Below, piece after piece: positions 9,567 through 19,628 of a stretch of DNA of 32,600 nucleotides. The stretch comes from Balneolaceae bacterium (GTDB taxonomy: Bacteria; Bacteroidota; Rhodothermia; Balneolales; Balneolaceae): contig JAASTO010000003.1 of assembly GCA_021767245.1 (NCBI GenBank), positions 1 to 32,600 on the forward strand, in the 5' to 3' direction. Each line of letters begins with the position of its first letter. The stretch's first letter is position 1. The notes beneath the pieces were generated by a model. That model saw only the letters and a program-made list of their open reading frames with translations, searched no databases and was not told where the DNA came from. Position numbers and translations under genes: made by a program.

Positions 9567-11096
9567 TTATTCCGGTTTCATTTGAGGGAAAAACAGTACG
9601 TCGCGAATGGAATCAGAGTTGGTCATGATCATAGCCAACCGGTCAATGCCGATCCCAATACCTGCCGTGGGGGGCATGCCGTATTCCAGGGCACGGATAA
9701 AGTCATCATCAATAGTCATCGCTTCCTCATCGCCACCGGCACGCAGTTTGGCCTGCTCTTCGAGGCGTTCTCTCTGATCGATCGGATCATTGAGCTCGGT
9801 GTAGGCATTGGCGATCTCTTTGCCATTACAGATGGCTTCAAATCGTTCTACCAATCCTTCTTTGGAACGATGTTTCTTGGTAAGCGGGCTCATTTCGATG
9901 GGGTAATCGGTGATGAAGGTTGGCTGTATCAGTTTACCTTCCACATACTCACCAAAGATCTCATCAATGATCTTACCTGAACCGAAGGATTCATCAAGCT
10001 CGATGTGCAGCTCTTTGGCTACTTTCTTCAATTCATCCAGGTCCTTGCCATACAGGTCGTGCCCGGTTTCTTTTTCAATGGCCTCAAACAATGGAATTCG
10101 TGGCCACGGAGCTTTAAAGTCGATCTCGTGTTCGCCCACCTGAACTTTGGTTGAACCGTGGAGTTCAAGAGCTACTTTCTCAAGCATCTTTTCGGTGAAT
10201 TCCATCATCCAGTTGTAATCCTTGTAAGCCACATACAGCTCAACCTGAGTGAATTCCGGGTTGTGGAACCTTGACAGGCCTTCATTCCTGAAATCTTTTG
10301 AAAATTCATAGACCCCATCAAAGCCACCAACGATCAGTCGCTTCAGGTAAAGTTCATTGGCAATACGCAGATACAGGTCCATATCCAGAGCATTGTGATG
10401 TGTAACAAAAGGTTTCGCCGCGGCTCCCCCATAAATAGGCTGCAGGATCGGTGTTTCCACTTCCAGGTAGCCCTTTTCATTCATCATGTTACGCATGGTC
10501 TGAACCATCTGCGTACGTTGTTTAAAGGTCTCCCTTACCTGAGGGTTTACAATCAGGTCCACATACCGCATGCGGTACCGCTGTTCCTTATCAGTAAAGG
10601 CATCGTGAATGACTTTTTCGCCATCTTCATTTTCCACCTCTTTAGGAGTGGGGATAGGACGGATGGTCTTGGACAGAAACTGAAATTCTTCTGCATGGAT
10701 GGTGGTCTCACCGGTTCGGGTTTTAAATACAAACCCTTTGATCCCTACTATGTCTCCAATATCAGCAAGCTTTTTGAAAACGGTGTTATATTCTTCCACA
10801 CCTACGTCATCACGACGGATGTACACCTGAATCGTACCTTCAGAATCCTGCAGATTAAAGAAGGAAGCTTTCCCCATGATACGTCGCGTCATAATGCGAC
10901 CGGCTACACTAACTCTTTCTGTTTCAGGATTCTTTTCTTCATCCCTGATCAGTGTATCATCGTCTAAGATCTGTTTAGAGGTATAGGTCACATCAAAAGA
11001 GTAGGGATACGGGTTAACGCCCATTTCTTCTAATTGTTCAAGTTTTTCCCGGCGAATTTCTTCCTGTTCGGAAAGACTTAATTCCTGATCAGACAT
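9567..11096 (-). CDS. lysS: Lysyl-tRNA synthetase, class II
   Basis: 509 aa; class II motifs [18 protein letters not shown] and [31 protein letters not shown]. Confidence 0.98.
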   Translation of the reverse strand: MSDQELSLSEQEEIRREKLEQLEEMGVNPYPYSFDVTYTSKQILDDDTLIRDEEKNPETERVSVAGRIMTRRIMGKASFFNLQDSEGTIQVYIRRDDVGVEEYNTVFKKLADIGDIVGIKGFVFKTRTGETTIHAEEFQFLSKTIRPIPTPKEVENEDGEKVIHDAFTDKEQRYRMRYVDLIVNPQVRETFKQRTQMVQTMRNMMNEKGYLEVETPILQPIYGGAAAKPFVTHHNALDMDLYLRIANELYLKRLIVGGFDGVYEFSKDFRNEGLSRFHNPEFTQVELYVAYKDYNWMMEFTEKMLEKVALELHGSTKVQVGEHEIDFKAPWPRIPLFEAIEKETGHDLYGKDLDELKKVAKELHIELDESFGSGKIIDEIFGEYVEGKLIQPTFITDYPIEMSPLTKKHRSKEGLVERFEAICNGKEIANAYTELNDPIDQRERLEEQAKLRAGGDEEAMTIDDDFIRALEYGMPPTAGIGIGIDRLAMIMTNSDSIRDVLFFPQMKPE

Positions 11097-11348
11097 GTAG
11101 TACGTTTTAATTTTATTTACAGGTTTTTGATAAGCACCAAAAATACCGAATTAAGCTGAGAATTGTGAGTTTAAACGTCAATTAGTTTAATAATTCGGAT
11201 TTATGAAAATAGTTCATCACCCTTCTCTAGAAATTACTTAAACAGTTCCTAATACTTTTTTAACAAAGGTCTGATTAGATTCAGTGAAAACAACGATCAA
11301 ACAACTCTACATTGTGCGGTCTAAATCACTAACTCAAGACTTACCGTT

Positions 11349-13598
11349 ATGCGTAAAATATTCGTTTCGTATCTGGCGGTTTTCGGAATTTTGTTATCAG
11401 CTTGTGAAATACCGGATGATCCTAATTTCAGAACTTCCCATCGTATTGAGGCTCCTGTCATGTACGACAAAACGTTCCAGTTTATGGGGCAGGGCTCAAA
11501 TGTACTTATAGATACCACCTCTTCAGATTTTGATTCTCTCTTTTCTGTGGACGGAGATAACTTTATAACCATTTCTAAACAAGAAGATTTTGATTTTGGT
11601 GATCTGGATGATGCCATTCCTGAAGTCGATGTCACTCCAGCTTCCTTTGATACGGAGGTGGGAGAGATCGAGATCGGCAGTTTTTCATCGGGTTCCGGTG
11701 GGAACCTTGGTGAGGCAAGCTTTCAGGATATAACCGGCTTAAATCCCGCTTTATTTTCACCAGGGATACAAATACCCGGCGGACAAACACCGACTCCTGT
11801 AAACATACAGGTTGGGGCGAATACCGATTACTTTGTAAGTGCCACCATCAAAAACGGCTCGGTTGAACTTACGCTGACCAATGATCTTGGTTTCGATATT
11901 GATGTCGCTGACATAGACCTGAAATCAGGCAACACAGTGATCACTTCAACCACTTTCAATAATGTAGCCCACAACAGTACAGTTACCGGGCAATTTGTTT
12001 TTGCCAATGGTGATGTTCTTCAGGATCTGAATGTAGATGTGTCGGTCACGTGGTCAGCCCAAACCTCTCAGGACAATCCCGGCAGTTTGATCGTAGATAG
12101 CCTGGAAGGGGTGGATCTGGTGGCCTCTGAAGTTGAGGCTGCCGTGGAAGCCCAAACCTTCGAAAGCAGTGATGTGACTACCCTGGATAACACTGAATTC
12201 CAGTTTACTGAAGCCGGCCACTATGTGGAATTGCAATCGGGTGATCTGATGATCTCTGAGATCATCAATAATCTGGATATTACCATTGAGAATATGGCGA
12301 TATCCTTTCCGGGGATACGTACGGCACCTTATGCTGAAGGAGATTCATTGGTCATAGTGTATAATGGAGCAACCGAGATCACCAGAGATGGATCAGCTCC
12401 GGCCAGAAGTATGGATCTTTCCGGCTACCGTATTTTTGCAGAAGACAATCAGGTTGAATACAATATCTCGGCTCAAACCGAAAATACTCAGGAAGGCAGC
12501 GGGTCGGAAACCCGGGTCATCTCCGAAACTGATAATGTTGCAGCTACAGTATCTATCAATAATTTACAAATTGCCGAAGCATTTGGGGTGATAGTATCCA
12601 AAGACGTGCTGTTGGGTGATGATGATCCAAACAACGGGATCGATCAGCTGGATCTGTACAATGACACAGAGGCTGAACTGATAGAAATTGATGGCCTTGA
12701 AGACCTGTCCGATAAGCTTGATGGTATTGAGTTTACCGACCCAACCATTTCTATTGACTATACGACCAATCTCGAAGTGGGAGCAACCGTTTACGGAGCC
12801 TTCTTAGGCATAAATTCCAACAATGAGGTGATCTACCTGACGGGAGATGCCGGCAGTATGTATGAGGTCACAACACCGGTTGCGGGGTTGAATGCCAATG
12901 GAATGGCTTTAGCACCTGAAGATCTCATTAAATTTGATATCGATACAAACACCGGCAGCGGTTCGATCAACTTTTATGCGTCAAATACCAATGTGGATGA
13001 CTTTCTCAACAACCTTCCTGATGAGATCCGATTCATCGGTGTAGCCACGGTTAACGAAAATAACGAAGCCGGAACCGTGACATCACCCATTGAATTTGAA
13101 CCGACGATCAACGTGAATATTCCGCTTGCACTGAGAACCACGCAGGCCGCTACGTTCACGGATACTACGGATCAGGACCTGGGTGATCTGCCATCCACAC
13201 AAAATGGGGATGACAGCCGGCTCACTGAAGGACGTATCATCATAGATTACACCAATGGTATTCCGCTGGAGATAGATCTTGAAGTGACCTTCATGGATGA
13301 AAATTATTCACCCATTACCAGCATACCAATTTCAGGAGACGAGATTAAACTGATGGCATCAGGCATTGATCAGGGTACACAATTTGCCGATACGCCTTCT
13401 TCAGGCACCATGCAGATCGTGCTCAACGATAACCAACTGGAGCAACTGTATCAAACCAGATATCTGGAAATTTCAGCCTGGTTGCTGACAACAGATACAA
13501 ACAGTGACGGAGTGGGAGATGATGTTAAGATTAGAACCACAGACGCGATCACACTTTCAGTGAGTGCCGATCTTAGCATCGAAACGGAGGTAAACTAA
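11349..13598 (+). CDS. Large secreted lipoprotein of unknown function
   Basis: 749 aa; MRKIFVSYLAVFGILLSAC lipobox; beta-rich acidic body; DTNSDGVGDD near the C-terminus resembles Ca-binding loops. Confidence 0.85.
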   Translation: MRKIFVSYLAVFGILLSACEIPDDPNFRTSHRIEAPVMYDKTFQFMGQGSNVLIDTTSSDFDSLFSVDGDNFITISKQEDFDFGDLDDAIPEVDVTPASFDTEVGEIEIGSFSSGSGGNLGEASFQDITGLNPALFSPGIQIPGGQTPTPVNIQVGANTDYFVSATIKNGSVELTLTNDLGFDIDVADIDLKSGNTVITSTTFNNVAHNSTVTGQFVFANGDVLQDLNVDVSVTWSAQTSQDNPGSLIVDSLEGVDLVASEVEAAVEAQTFESSDVTTLDNTEFQFTEAGHYVELQSGDLMISEIINNLDITIENMAISFPGIRTAPYAEGDSLVIVYNGATEITRDGSAPARSMDLSGYRIFAEDNQVEYNISAQTENTQEGSGSETRVISETDNVAATVSINNLQIAEAFGVIVSKDVLLGDDDPNNGIDQLDLYNDTEAELIEIDGLEDLSDKLDGIEFTDPTISIDYTTNLEVGATVYGAFLGINSNNEVIYLTGDAGSMYEVTTPVAGLNANGMALAPEDLIKFDIDTNTGSGSINFYASNTNVDDFLNNLPDEIRFIGVATVNENNEAGTVTSPIEFEPTINVNIPLALRTTQAATFTDTTDQDLGDLPSTQNGDDSRLTEGRIIIDYTNGIPLEIDLEVTFMDENYSPITSIPISGDEIKLMASGIDQGTQFADTPSSGTMQIVLNDNQLEQLYQTRYLEISAWLLTTDTNSDGVGDDVKIRTTDAITLSVSADLSIETEVN

Positions 13599-15121
13599 TG
13601 AGACGTTCAGATTACTTTAAAAGACTACAAAAATTAACCGTTTTGATGATCCTGATGACAGGTCTGATGTCGGTTGATGCGCTATCACAATCCCGCCATT
13701 TCAATGCTCAATCCGTAGGTATGGGAGGAGGCGGAACCGCTTATATTGATGGTTTTAATGCCAATTTTGTGAACCCGGCGAACCTCATGCTGGATACGCA
13801 CAGAAACCGAACACAGATCGGTATAGCACCTACCGGGTTTAAAGCCGGGGGGACACTCGCCAATTTTGCCGTGTATAACGATTACCTGACCACAGGCTTA
13901 CTAATTTCTGGCGAGACCCGGGAAAATATGCTTAATGACTGGTTTGGTGAAAGTTCTGCCAATACCCGACAAATGGCCGGTACGGTAAATCTATCGCCCA
14001 TTGGTGTTTCTCACCGAAGAGCCGGTCAGGCTTTTAGTATTGCCACCCGATTCCGGTTCACGGAAGATCTTACGGTCAATAAGGGACTTGCTGAACTAAT
14101 GACCTATGGCCTGGATGCCGATAAATTCTCGGATCCAACCCCGGTCAATTTCAATTCAAGTACTGTGGCTTTTGCTGAGATCTCGTTCGGATATGCAAGA
14201 AAGCTTCTGGAGATCCCGAACCTGTTGTTTGCAAAAGATGTGAAACTGTACGCCGGTGTGGCTCCAAAATTTCTGTATGGAGTGTATGCCACTGATGCAG
14301 ATTTTCAGTCGACTTTGCAAATGACAAGAGGAAGTCAGAGTTCTCCATTTACCGTGAATCATGATTTCAGTTACAGCCTGAATACCATCGGGCAGCTTTC
14401 AGAGCAGCTACAAGCCTTTGAAGCGGCCTACAATCAGGATAGTGATGCTGATATCGATGATTATGTGGATTATGAGGGGGATGACATTGGTGATGTGGAT
14501 GCCACAGGTTTTGGCGTTGACCTTGGGGCAACCCTTGAGATGGATGTATCTTACCTGCCAATTCCGTTATTCATTGATAAAGACAAGACACTTCGCCTGT
14601 CTATGTCCATTACAGATCTCGGATCCATAACCTATAAGAAAACCCCATCCCGTATTTATGCAGATGGCGTATTCACGTATAATGGAGCTCAGGATGAGGA
14701 TTCGTTTGACGACTATTTCGACAACCTTGGAGACAGCCTGAAGACCGACGTGTACGGTAATTTTGATGCCGAACAAACCGGAGGTATCAAACACACCTTG
14801 CCGGGCATGTACAACTTCGGTGCTTCGCTGGAGATGGGTAAACTTTTGGTTGCCCTCGACTATGGGTTTGGGTTCAATAATGATGGAATCAACTCAAGAC
14901 GAAGCGTTCTGAACCTTGGGGCTCAGTACAGACTGTTTGGTTTTGTGCCTATCCGGGCAGGAACCACTTTAGGCGGATATTCCTCTGCAGCCTATTCAGC
15001 GGGGATCGGACTTGATTTCCAGTTCCTTGAGTTCACGGTTGGAGCCTCAACCGTAGCAAATTCCCGAAACTCGGGAAGTTCTGCTACAGCTGCTTGGAGT
15101 GGGTTTGTGATCAGATTTTAG
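13598..15121 (+). CDS. DUF5723-like outer-membrane protein
   Basis: 507 aa; signal peptide then SRHFNAQSVGMGGGGTAYIDGFNANFVNPANLML; beta-barrel-like C-terminal half ending WSGFVIRF. Overlaps the upstream stop (TAATG). Confidence 0.8.
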   Translation: MRRSDYFKRLQKLTVLMILMTGLMSVDALSQSRHFNAQSVGMGGGGTAYIDGFNANFVNPANLMLDTHRNRTQIGIAPTGFKAGGTLANFAVYNDYLTTGLLISGETRENMLNDWFGESSANTRQMAGTVNLSPIGVSHRRAGQAFSIATRFRFTEDLTVNKGLAELMTYGLDADKFSDPTPVNFNSSTVAFAEISFGYARKLLEIPNLLFAKDVKLYAGVAPKFLYGVYATDADFQSTLQMTRGSQSSPFTVNHDFSYSLNTIGQLSEQLQAFEAAYNQDSDADIDDYVDYEGDDIGDVDATGFGVDLGATLEMDVSYLPIPLFIDKDKTLRLSMSITDLGSITYKKTPSRIYADGVFTYNGAQDEDSFDDYFDNLGDSLKTDVYGNFDAEQTGGIKHTLPGMYNFGASLEMGKLLVALDYGFGFNNDGINSRRSVLNLGAQYRLFGFVPIRAGTTLGGYSSAAYSAGIGLDFQFLEFTVGASTVANSRNSGSSATAAWSGFVIRF

Positions 15122-15185
15122 AAGAATTTGATCTGATCGAAACGAATTAAATATCTTAAAAGCTCGTTATGAGGGTCAATTAAAA

Positions 15186-15533
15186 ATGATTCGCATGACG
15201 AGCTTTGCTATTTATGAATTTGTGGCTGTTATACTTGCTTTACCGTTGAGCTATATATTGGCATGGGTGGCAAGAAAGTACACTTTTTCGACCTACAAGG
15301 ATGAAGTGGACCGCCTGTTTGCGGCAGTCTGGAATGGAGAGGAGGAAGACGAGTTAAACGCCTGGCTGAAAGTGTATCGAATTTATCTTCACAAGAGATC
15401 TCCAAAGAAGAAACGATACATACTCAGTAACATTAATTCTCTCAATAAGCAGACGATATACAGTTCGGTTCTGGTAGATGAAAAAGGCAACCTTAAACAG
15501 GGTTCGGATCCCATAGAAACAGACCCCGTCTAA
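15186..15533 (+). CDS. Small hypothetical protein with one N-terminal TM segment
   Basis: 115 aa; hydrophobic FVAVILALPLSYILAWVA followed by a soluble basic/acidic tail. Confidence 0.65.
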   Translation: MIRMTSFAIYEFVAVILALPLSYILAWVARKYTFSTYKDEVDRLFAAVWNGEEEDELNAWLKVYRIYLHKRSPKKKRYILSNINSLNKQTIYSSVLVDEKGNLKQGSDPIETDPV

Positions 15534-15534
15534 C

Positions 15535-16143
15535 TTAGACCTCCGAAGAAGTAAGCATATTAACACCGGCTTCCTTCATTTCATGCATGGCTTTTTCCAC
15601 AGATCCTTCGATATCGATTCCGCGTACGGCATCGGTAATCAAATTAACCTTGTAACCAAGTTTACGGCCGTCCAAAGCGGTCCATTTCACGCAGAAGTCG
15701 GTGGCAAGTCCGCCAACATAAAGTTCTTCAATACCCCGTGCCTGCAGGTATCCGTGTAATCCCGTTACCGTGGTTTGGTCGTTTTCGAAGAAAGCCGAGT
15801 AGGAATCAATATCTTTTCTAAATCCTTTACGGATGATGAGTTGTGACGGTTCAAGACGGAGTTTTTCGTGGAAGTCGGCTCCTTCGGTTCCCTGAACACA
15901 ATGATCCGGCCAAAGGACCTGCTCTCCGTACTTCATTTCAACGGTATCATAAGGTGACTTGCCTTTATGATTTGAAGCAAAGGACAAATGAGAGGAAGGA
16001 TGCCAATCCTGAGTTTGTACGATACAATTGAAGGCACCCAATAGGTTGTTGATGGGGGAGATAACCTCATCGCCACCGGGAACCGCCAATGCACCTCCGG
16101 GACAAAAATCGTTTTGAACGTCAACAATGATCAATGCTTTCAT
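15535..16143 (-). CDS. pncA: Nicotinamidase
   Basis: 202 aa; MKALIIVDVQNDFCPGGALAVPGGDEV, LYVGGLATDFCVKWTALDGRKLGYKVNLITDAVRGID (catalytic Cys). Confidence 0.96.
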   Translation of the reverse strand: MKALIIVDVQNDFCPGGALAVPGGDEVISPINNLLGAFNCIVQTQDWHPSSHLSFASNHKGKSPYDTVEMKYGEQVLWPDHCVQGTEGADFHEKLRLEPSQLIIRKGFRKDIDSYSAFFENDQTTVTGLHGYLQARGIEELYVGGLATDFCVKWTALDGRKLGYKVNLITDAVRGIDIEGSVEKAMHEMKEAGVNMLTSSEV

Positions 16144-16149
16144 AGATAT

Positions 16150-17547
16150 CTAAGCTTTTTTGAGTAATTCTATTTTCAATTCACGCAGTTGATTACTTAA
16201 GCCCACTTTGTAAACATGGGGATTATCAAATCGTTTGTGCTCATCGTTTAATTTCTGAAGTCTTGAATGAGCGTATTGGGCACTCTCTTTTAGGGTAGGG
16301 ATCTCAATAACAACCTGACCGTTTTCAACCACTTTGTGCTGTAATTCTTCGGATCTGAGGTGCCCAACATGGGTAGAACGGTGAGTTATGTACGGGTGAT
16401 AGATCACGTCCGGGATCTCTTCATCTGCAAGGGCAATGCCATCACTGTAAAAACTCCCATCCTGATTGAAATAGCGGATCACTTTTTTAGCATCCGGCAG
16501 CGTGATCTTTTCTTCATTCTCAGAGATCTTAAGGGTGGGCTTACCGTTGATGGAACTCAGTTTATATACTCCATCCAGGGCAGGGTCGTCATAGGCTGTA
16601 ACCAGTTTGGTTCCAACCCCAAATAGATCGATCGGTGCCCCCTGATCGAACAAACTCTTGATCAGGTACTCATCAAGCTGATTGGAAACAGCTATCTTAA
16701 CGTACTCGAGGCCGGCTTTATCCAGCATCTCTCGGCTTTTACGAGCAAAATAAGCGAGGTCACCACTGTCAAGACGTATTCCAACAAGTTTGCGACCTTT
16801 TTCTTCCAGTTCCTTGGCGACCTTGATTGCATTTGGAACGCCATGTTTCAGGGTACTATAGGTATCCACTAATAAGATGGAAGAGTCCGGGTAAAATTGA
16901 GCATAAGTTCTGAAAGCAGTCAACTCATCCTCAAATGATTGGATCCAGGAGTGTGCCATAGTTCCGTTGACAGGAATATCATTCTGCATACCTGCCAGCA
17001 CATTTGAGGTTCCTTCAAAGCCACCGATGATCGCTGCCTTGGATGCCTGTAATCCACCCAAACCCTGAGAGCGCCTGAGGCCAAAATCGACGACCGGTTT
17101 TTCACCGGCTGCCTGTTTGATACGGGCGGCTTTAGTGGCTATCAATGAAGAAAAATTCAAGGTATTCAATAATAACGTTTCCAGGATTTGAGCTTCTATA
17201 ATGGTACCCTCAACCCGAAGGACCGGTTCATTAGGAAAGATCACTTCACCTTCTTTAACGGAATGGATGGTAGGTTTGAACTCAAATTCTTTCAGGTAAG
17301 TAAGGAATTCTTCTTTGAAACCCTGCTTCCGCAAAAAATCAATTTCATCTGCATGAAATTTAAAATTCTGAATCATCTGAAGGAGATCACTTAAGCCTGC
17401 GAATATTACATACCCTCCGTCGAACGGGAGTCGGCGAAAGAAGTAGTCAAAGGTAGCGGGTTGTTCATGGCGACCGGAGAGAAAATATCCCTGGGCCATG
17501 GTCAATTCATAAAGGTCGGTGTAAAGAGCTGGTTTTTTTAAGATCAT
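16150..17547 (-). CDS. pncB: Nicotinate phosphoribosyltransferase
   Basis: 465 aa; LYTDLYELTMAQGYF, DFGLRRSQG, HSWIQSFEDELTAF, VGIRLDSGDLAYFARKSREMLD; 6 nt upstream of pncA. Confidence 0.96.
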   Translation of the reverse strand: MILKKPALYTDLYELTMAQGYFLSGRHEQPATFDYFFRRLPFDGGYVIFAGLSDLLQMIQNFKFHADEIDFLRKQGFKEEFLTYLKEFEFKPTIHSVKEGEVIFPNEPVLRVEGTIIEAQILETLLLNTLNFSSLIATKAARIKQAAGEKPVVDFGLRRSQGLGGLQASKAAIIGGFEGTSNVLAGMQNDIPVNGTMAHSWIQSFEDELTAFRTYAQFYPDSSILLVDTYSTLKHGVPNAIKVAKELEEKGRKLVGIRLDSGDLAYFARKSREMLDKAGLEYVKIAVSNQLDEYLIKSLFDQGAPIDLFGVGTKLVTAYDDPALDGVYKLSSINGKPTLKISENEEKITLPDAKKVIRYFNQDGSFYSDGIALADEEIPDVIYHPYITHRSTHVGHLRSEELQHKVVENGQVVIEIPTLKESAQYAHSRLQKLNDEHKRFDNPHVYKVGLSNQLRELKIELLKKA

Positions 17548-17560
17548 GAGCGCAAAATAA

Positions 17561-17589
17561 AAAGGCTTTCCGTAAATCAGAAAGCCTTT
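17561..17589 (-). terminator. Rho-independent terminator of the lpoB-like gene
   Basis: AAAGGCTTTC-cgtaaatca-GAAAGCCTTT, followed on the minus strand by TTATTTT. Confidence 0.8.
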
Positions 17590-17606
17590 AATGATTTTAG
17601 GAGAAT

Positions 17607-18212
17607 TTAACCCCTGAAATTTCTGCGTTCAACGATCTTTTTGATCTTCTTGTTGCCGATCCACACTTTCTGATTGGTTTCGACATTGATCAGTTCCATA
17701 TTGACCGTATAGAAAACTGAAACGGTTCGGCCACTTGGGGTTTCATCCACAATTGAACTGATGTTTCCGATCAGCATAAAATCGGCTCCGAGTTCCTGAG
17801 CCATGGCCTTCATGGTTTCTGCCGAAGCATATTGTTGCTGTTCCATACGTTCCTGACGGATATCCTGCCGCTCCTCACTACTGGCAACCACGCTGACCGC
17901 TCCGGAGTTTACAAAAGCCCGTTCGATCTCTTTGGTCATTACTTCCGTGTCAATATGTTCCATGCTTTCATTTCTGACATTACCTACGATCACGACAGGC
18001 TGTTTCTGAAATTCTCTGCTGTACTGATTCAGCCAGGGTTTGGTCATGGCATCACTGATCATTTCTTCCGATACCATGCGGGCATCGGTCTCATTCCATC
18101 GACCTGAGAGGTCGGTTGTTTCCTGTGGGTCTGTGCGGGTTACCTTGGCCGTAGGTCTGCATCCGGTAAAAAGGATCAGAAAAGCCATGGTCACTAATGT
18201 TGCGTATTTCAT
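17607..18212 (-). CDS. LpoB-like penicillin-binding-protein activator lipoprotein
   Basis: 201 aa; lipobox LFTGC, PVVIVGNVRNESMEHIDTEVMTKEIERAFVNSGAVSVVAS and LGADFMLIGNISSIVDE. Confidence 0.85.
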   Translation of the reverse strand: MKYATLVTMAFLILFTGCRPTAKVTRTDPQETTDLSGRWNETDARMVSEEMISDAMTKPWLNQYSREFQKQPVVIVGNVRNESMEHIDTEVMTKEIERAFVNSGAVSVVASSEERQDIRQERMEQQQYASAETMKAMAQELGADFMLIGNISSIVDETPSGRTVSVFYTVNMELINVETNQKVWIGNKKIKKIVERRNFRG

Positions 18213-18244
18213 AATTCTGAGGGTTGTGTTTGTTTGATTGAAAA

Positions 18245-19576
18245 TTACTGCGAGAAAATGGATTCCACCAACAAGAGCTCATTACTTCCTGTAACGTTGA
18301 TTTGATAGGTCTCTGAATACAGAACGGTATGATTGGCTGACAGGTATTCAATTTTAAGATCGTGATTTCCCTGTGGAAGCTTTATGGTATTCACCCAGGC
18401 TTTACCCGGCATGGTCTGCCAACCTCTGAGATCAGCTTTTTCACTGGTTTCCTGACCTATGATCCCCAGTACCTCCAGCAGAAATCCCCAGTTTTTGTGT
18501 TTTTCTTTCACACTTGAACTGATCAGGGTGGAACCGGTTGCTTTAACGGTTGCCCTAAGCAAACCACGGGTGTATATGATTGGTTTTTTAGCCTGATAGA
18601 TCTCTGCGGAAACCTCATCCATCTCTTCCACCAGATATAAAGGAGCAGAAAGGGAGTCGGTTCGGATTCGAATACCGTGCACGCTGGAGTTATACATCAT
18701 CAGCTTTGGTAGAGAAAATTTTACGTAAAAACTGTCGTCATCACCACTATCCAGAAAAAAGCGAAAATCTTCCTGTACCTTCATCGGTGCCTGCCCGGAA
18801 AATGCGGTCACTAATACATTATAAGACTGAGGGTCCATGATATGGTTCAGGTTTTCCGGATCCGGTTTTGGTAAATGCCCAATACTACCTTGTTCATGTA
18901 TAGCCGAGGCAAATTTTTCATATTCGATGCGGGCATTGTCCGGCCGGCCGGTTTTTGAAAATAATATAGAAGACAGAAAATGGCTGAATGCACTGTTCTG
19001 AATATTGACGTCTCCCGAACGCCACTCGTTACCCGTGCTGTCAGACTTTGCAAAGGCATCCACCAGGCCCTTAAGCCTGATATCGAGTCGTTCCATTTTG
19101 TAAGCCATACGCCGGGCTTCAACCAAAGCGGCTTCCCAATCCTGCTGATGCATAAAATTCAGGCTTTTAAAGGCATTCAGGTAAACGTCTTCGTACGGTT
19201 CACCGTCATAGACCAACGAATTATCGTTATTAAGGAAGGAACCGATACCCCGGCTGATACTTTTGGTGTATGCATCTTCGATCTGTAATTCTGCCCGGTT
19301 AAAGTAGGCGTTGGAGCTGTCGTAATGTCCGGCAAAGTGATAGATCATCCCACCTTCAAGGTTTTTCAGTACAGCATCTTTAGAGCGGTAAACTTCCTCT
19401 GCCTCAAATGACTGCATTAGCTCGGAAGCTTTATCATAATTGCCTGCGGTAAATGAGTTTCTTAGATCAACCTGTGCATCATCCAATACATAGGCATGGC
19501 ATCCACTAAGTAAAAAGAGTACCCCAAGGTAAATTAGATGAAATCGGGCGCGATTTATGGTTATCTTTGCAGCCAT
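18245..19576 (-). CDS. COG3014-like lipoprotein
   Basis: 443 aa; lipobox LLSGC; TPR-like N-terminal half with LEGGMIYHFAGHYDSSNAYFNRAE and SFLNNDNSLVYDGEPYEDVYLNAFKSLNFM; adjacent to the LpoB-like gene. Confidence 0.75.
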   Translation of the reverse strand: MAAKITINRARFHLIYLGVLFLLSGCHAYVLDDAQVDLRNSFTAGNYDKASELMQSFEAEEVYRSKDAVLKNLEGGMIYHFAGHYDSSNAYFNRAELQIEDAYTKSISRGIGSFLNNDNSLVYDGEPYEDVYLNAFKSLNFMHQQDWEAALVEARRMAYKMERLDIRLKGLVDAFAKSDSTGNEWRSGDVNIQNSAFSHFLSSILFSKTGRPDNARIEYEKFASAIHEQGSIGHLPKPDPENLNHIMDPQSYNVLVTAFSGQAPMKVQEDFRFFLDSGDDDSFYVKFSLPKLMMYNSSVHGIRIRTDSLSAPLYLVEEMDEVSAEIYQAKKPIIYTRGLLRATVKATGSTLISSSVKEKHKNWGFLLEVLGIIGQETSEKADLRGWQTMPGKAWVNTIKLPQGNHDLKIEYLSANHTVLYSETYQINVTGSNELLLVESIFSQ

Positions 19577-19628
19577 TAATAGCAGATGAAATAAGTCTGA
19601 TTGAATTTAAAGTCAACAATGGTAGTGA

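Noticed and set aside
10395-10967. 190-aa plus-strand ORF opposite lysS
   Set aside because: Antisense to a conserved lysS coding region; no recognisable motif.
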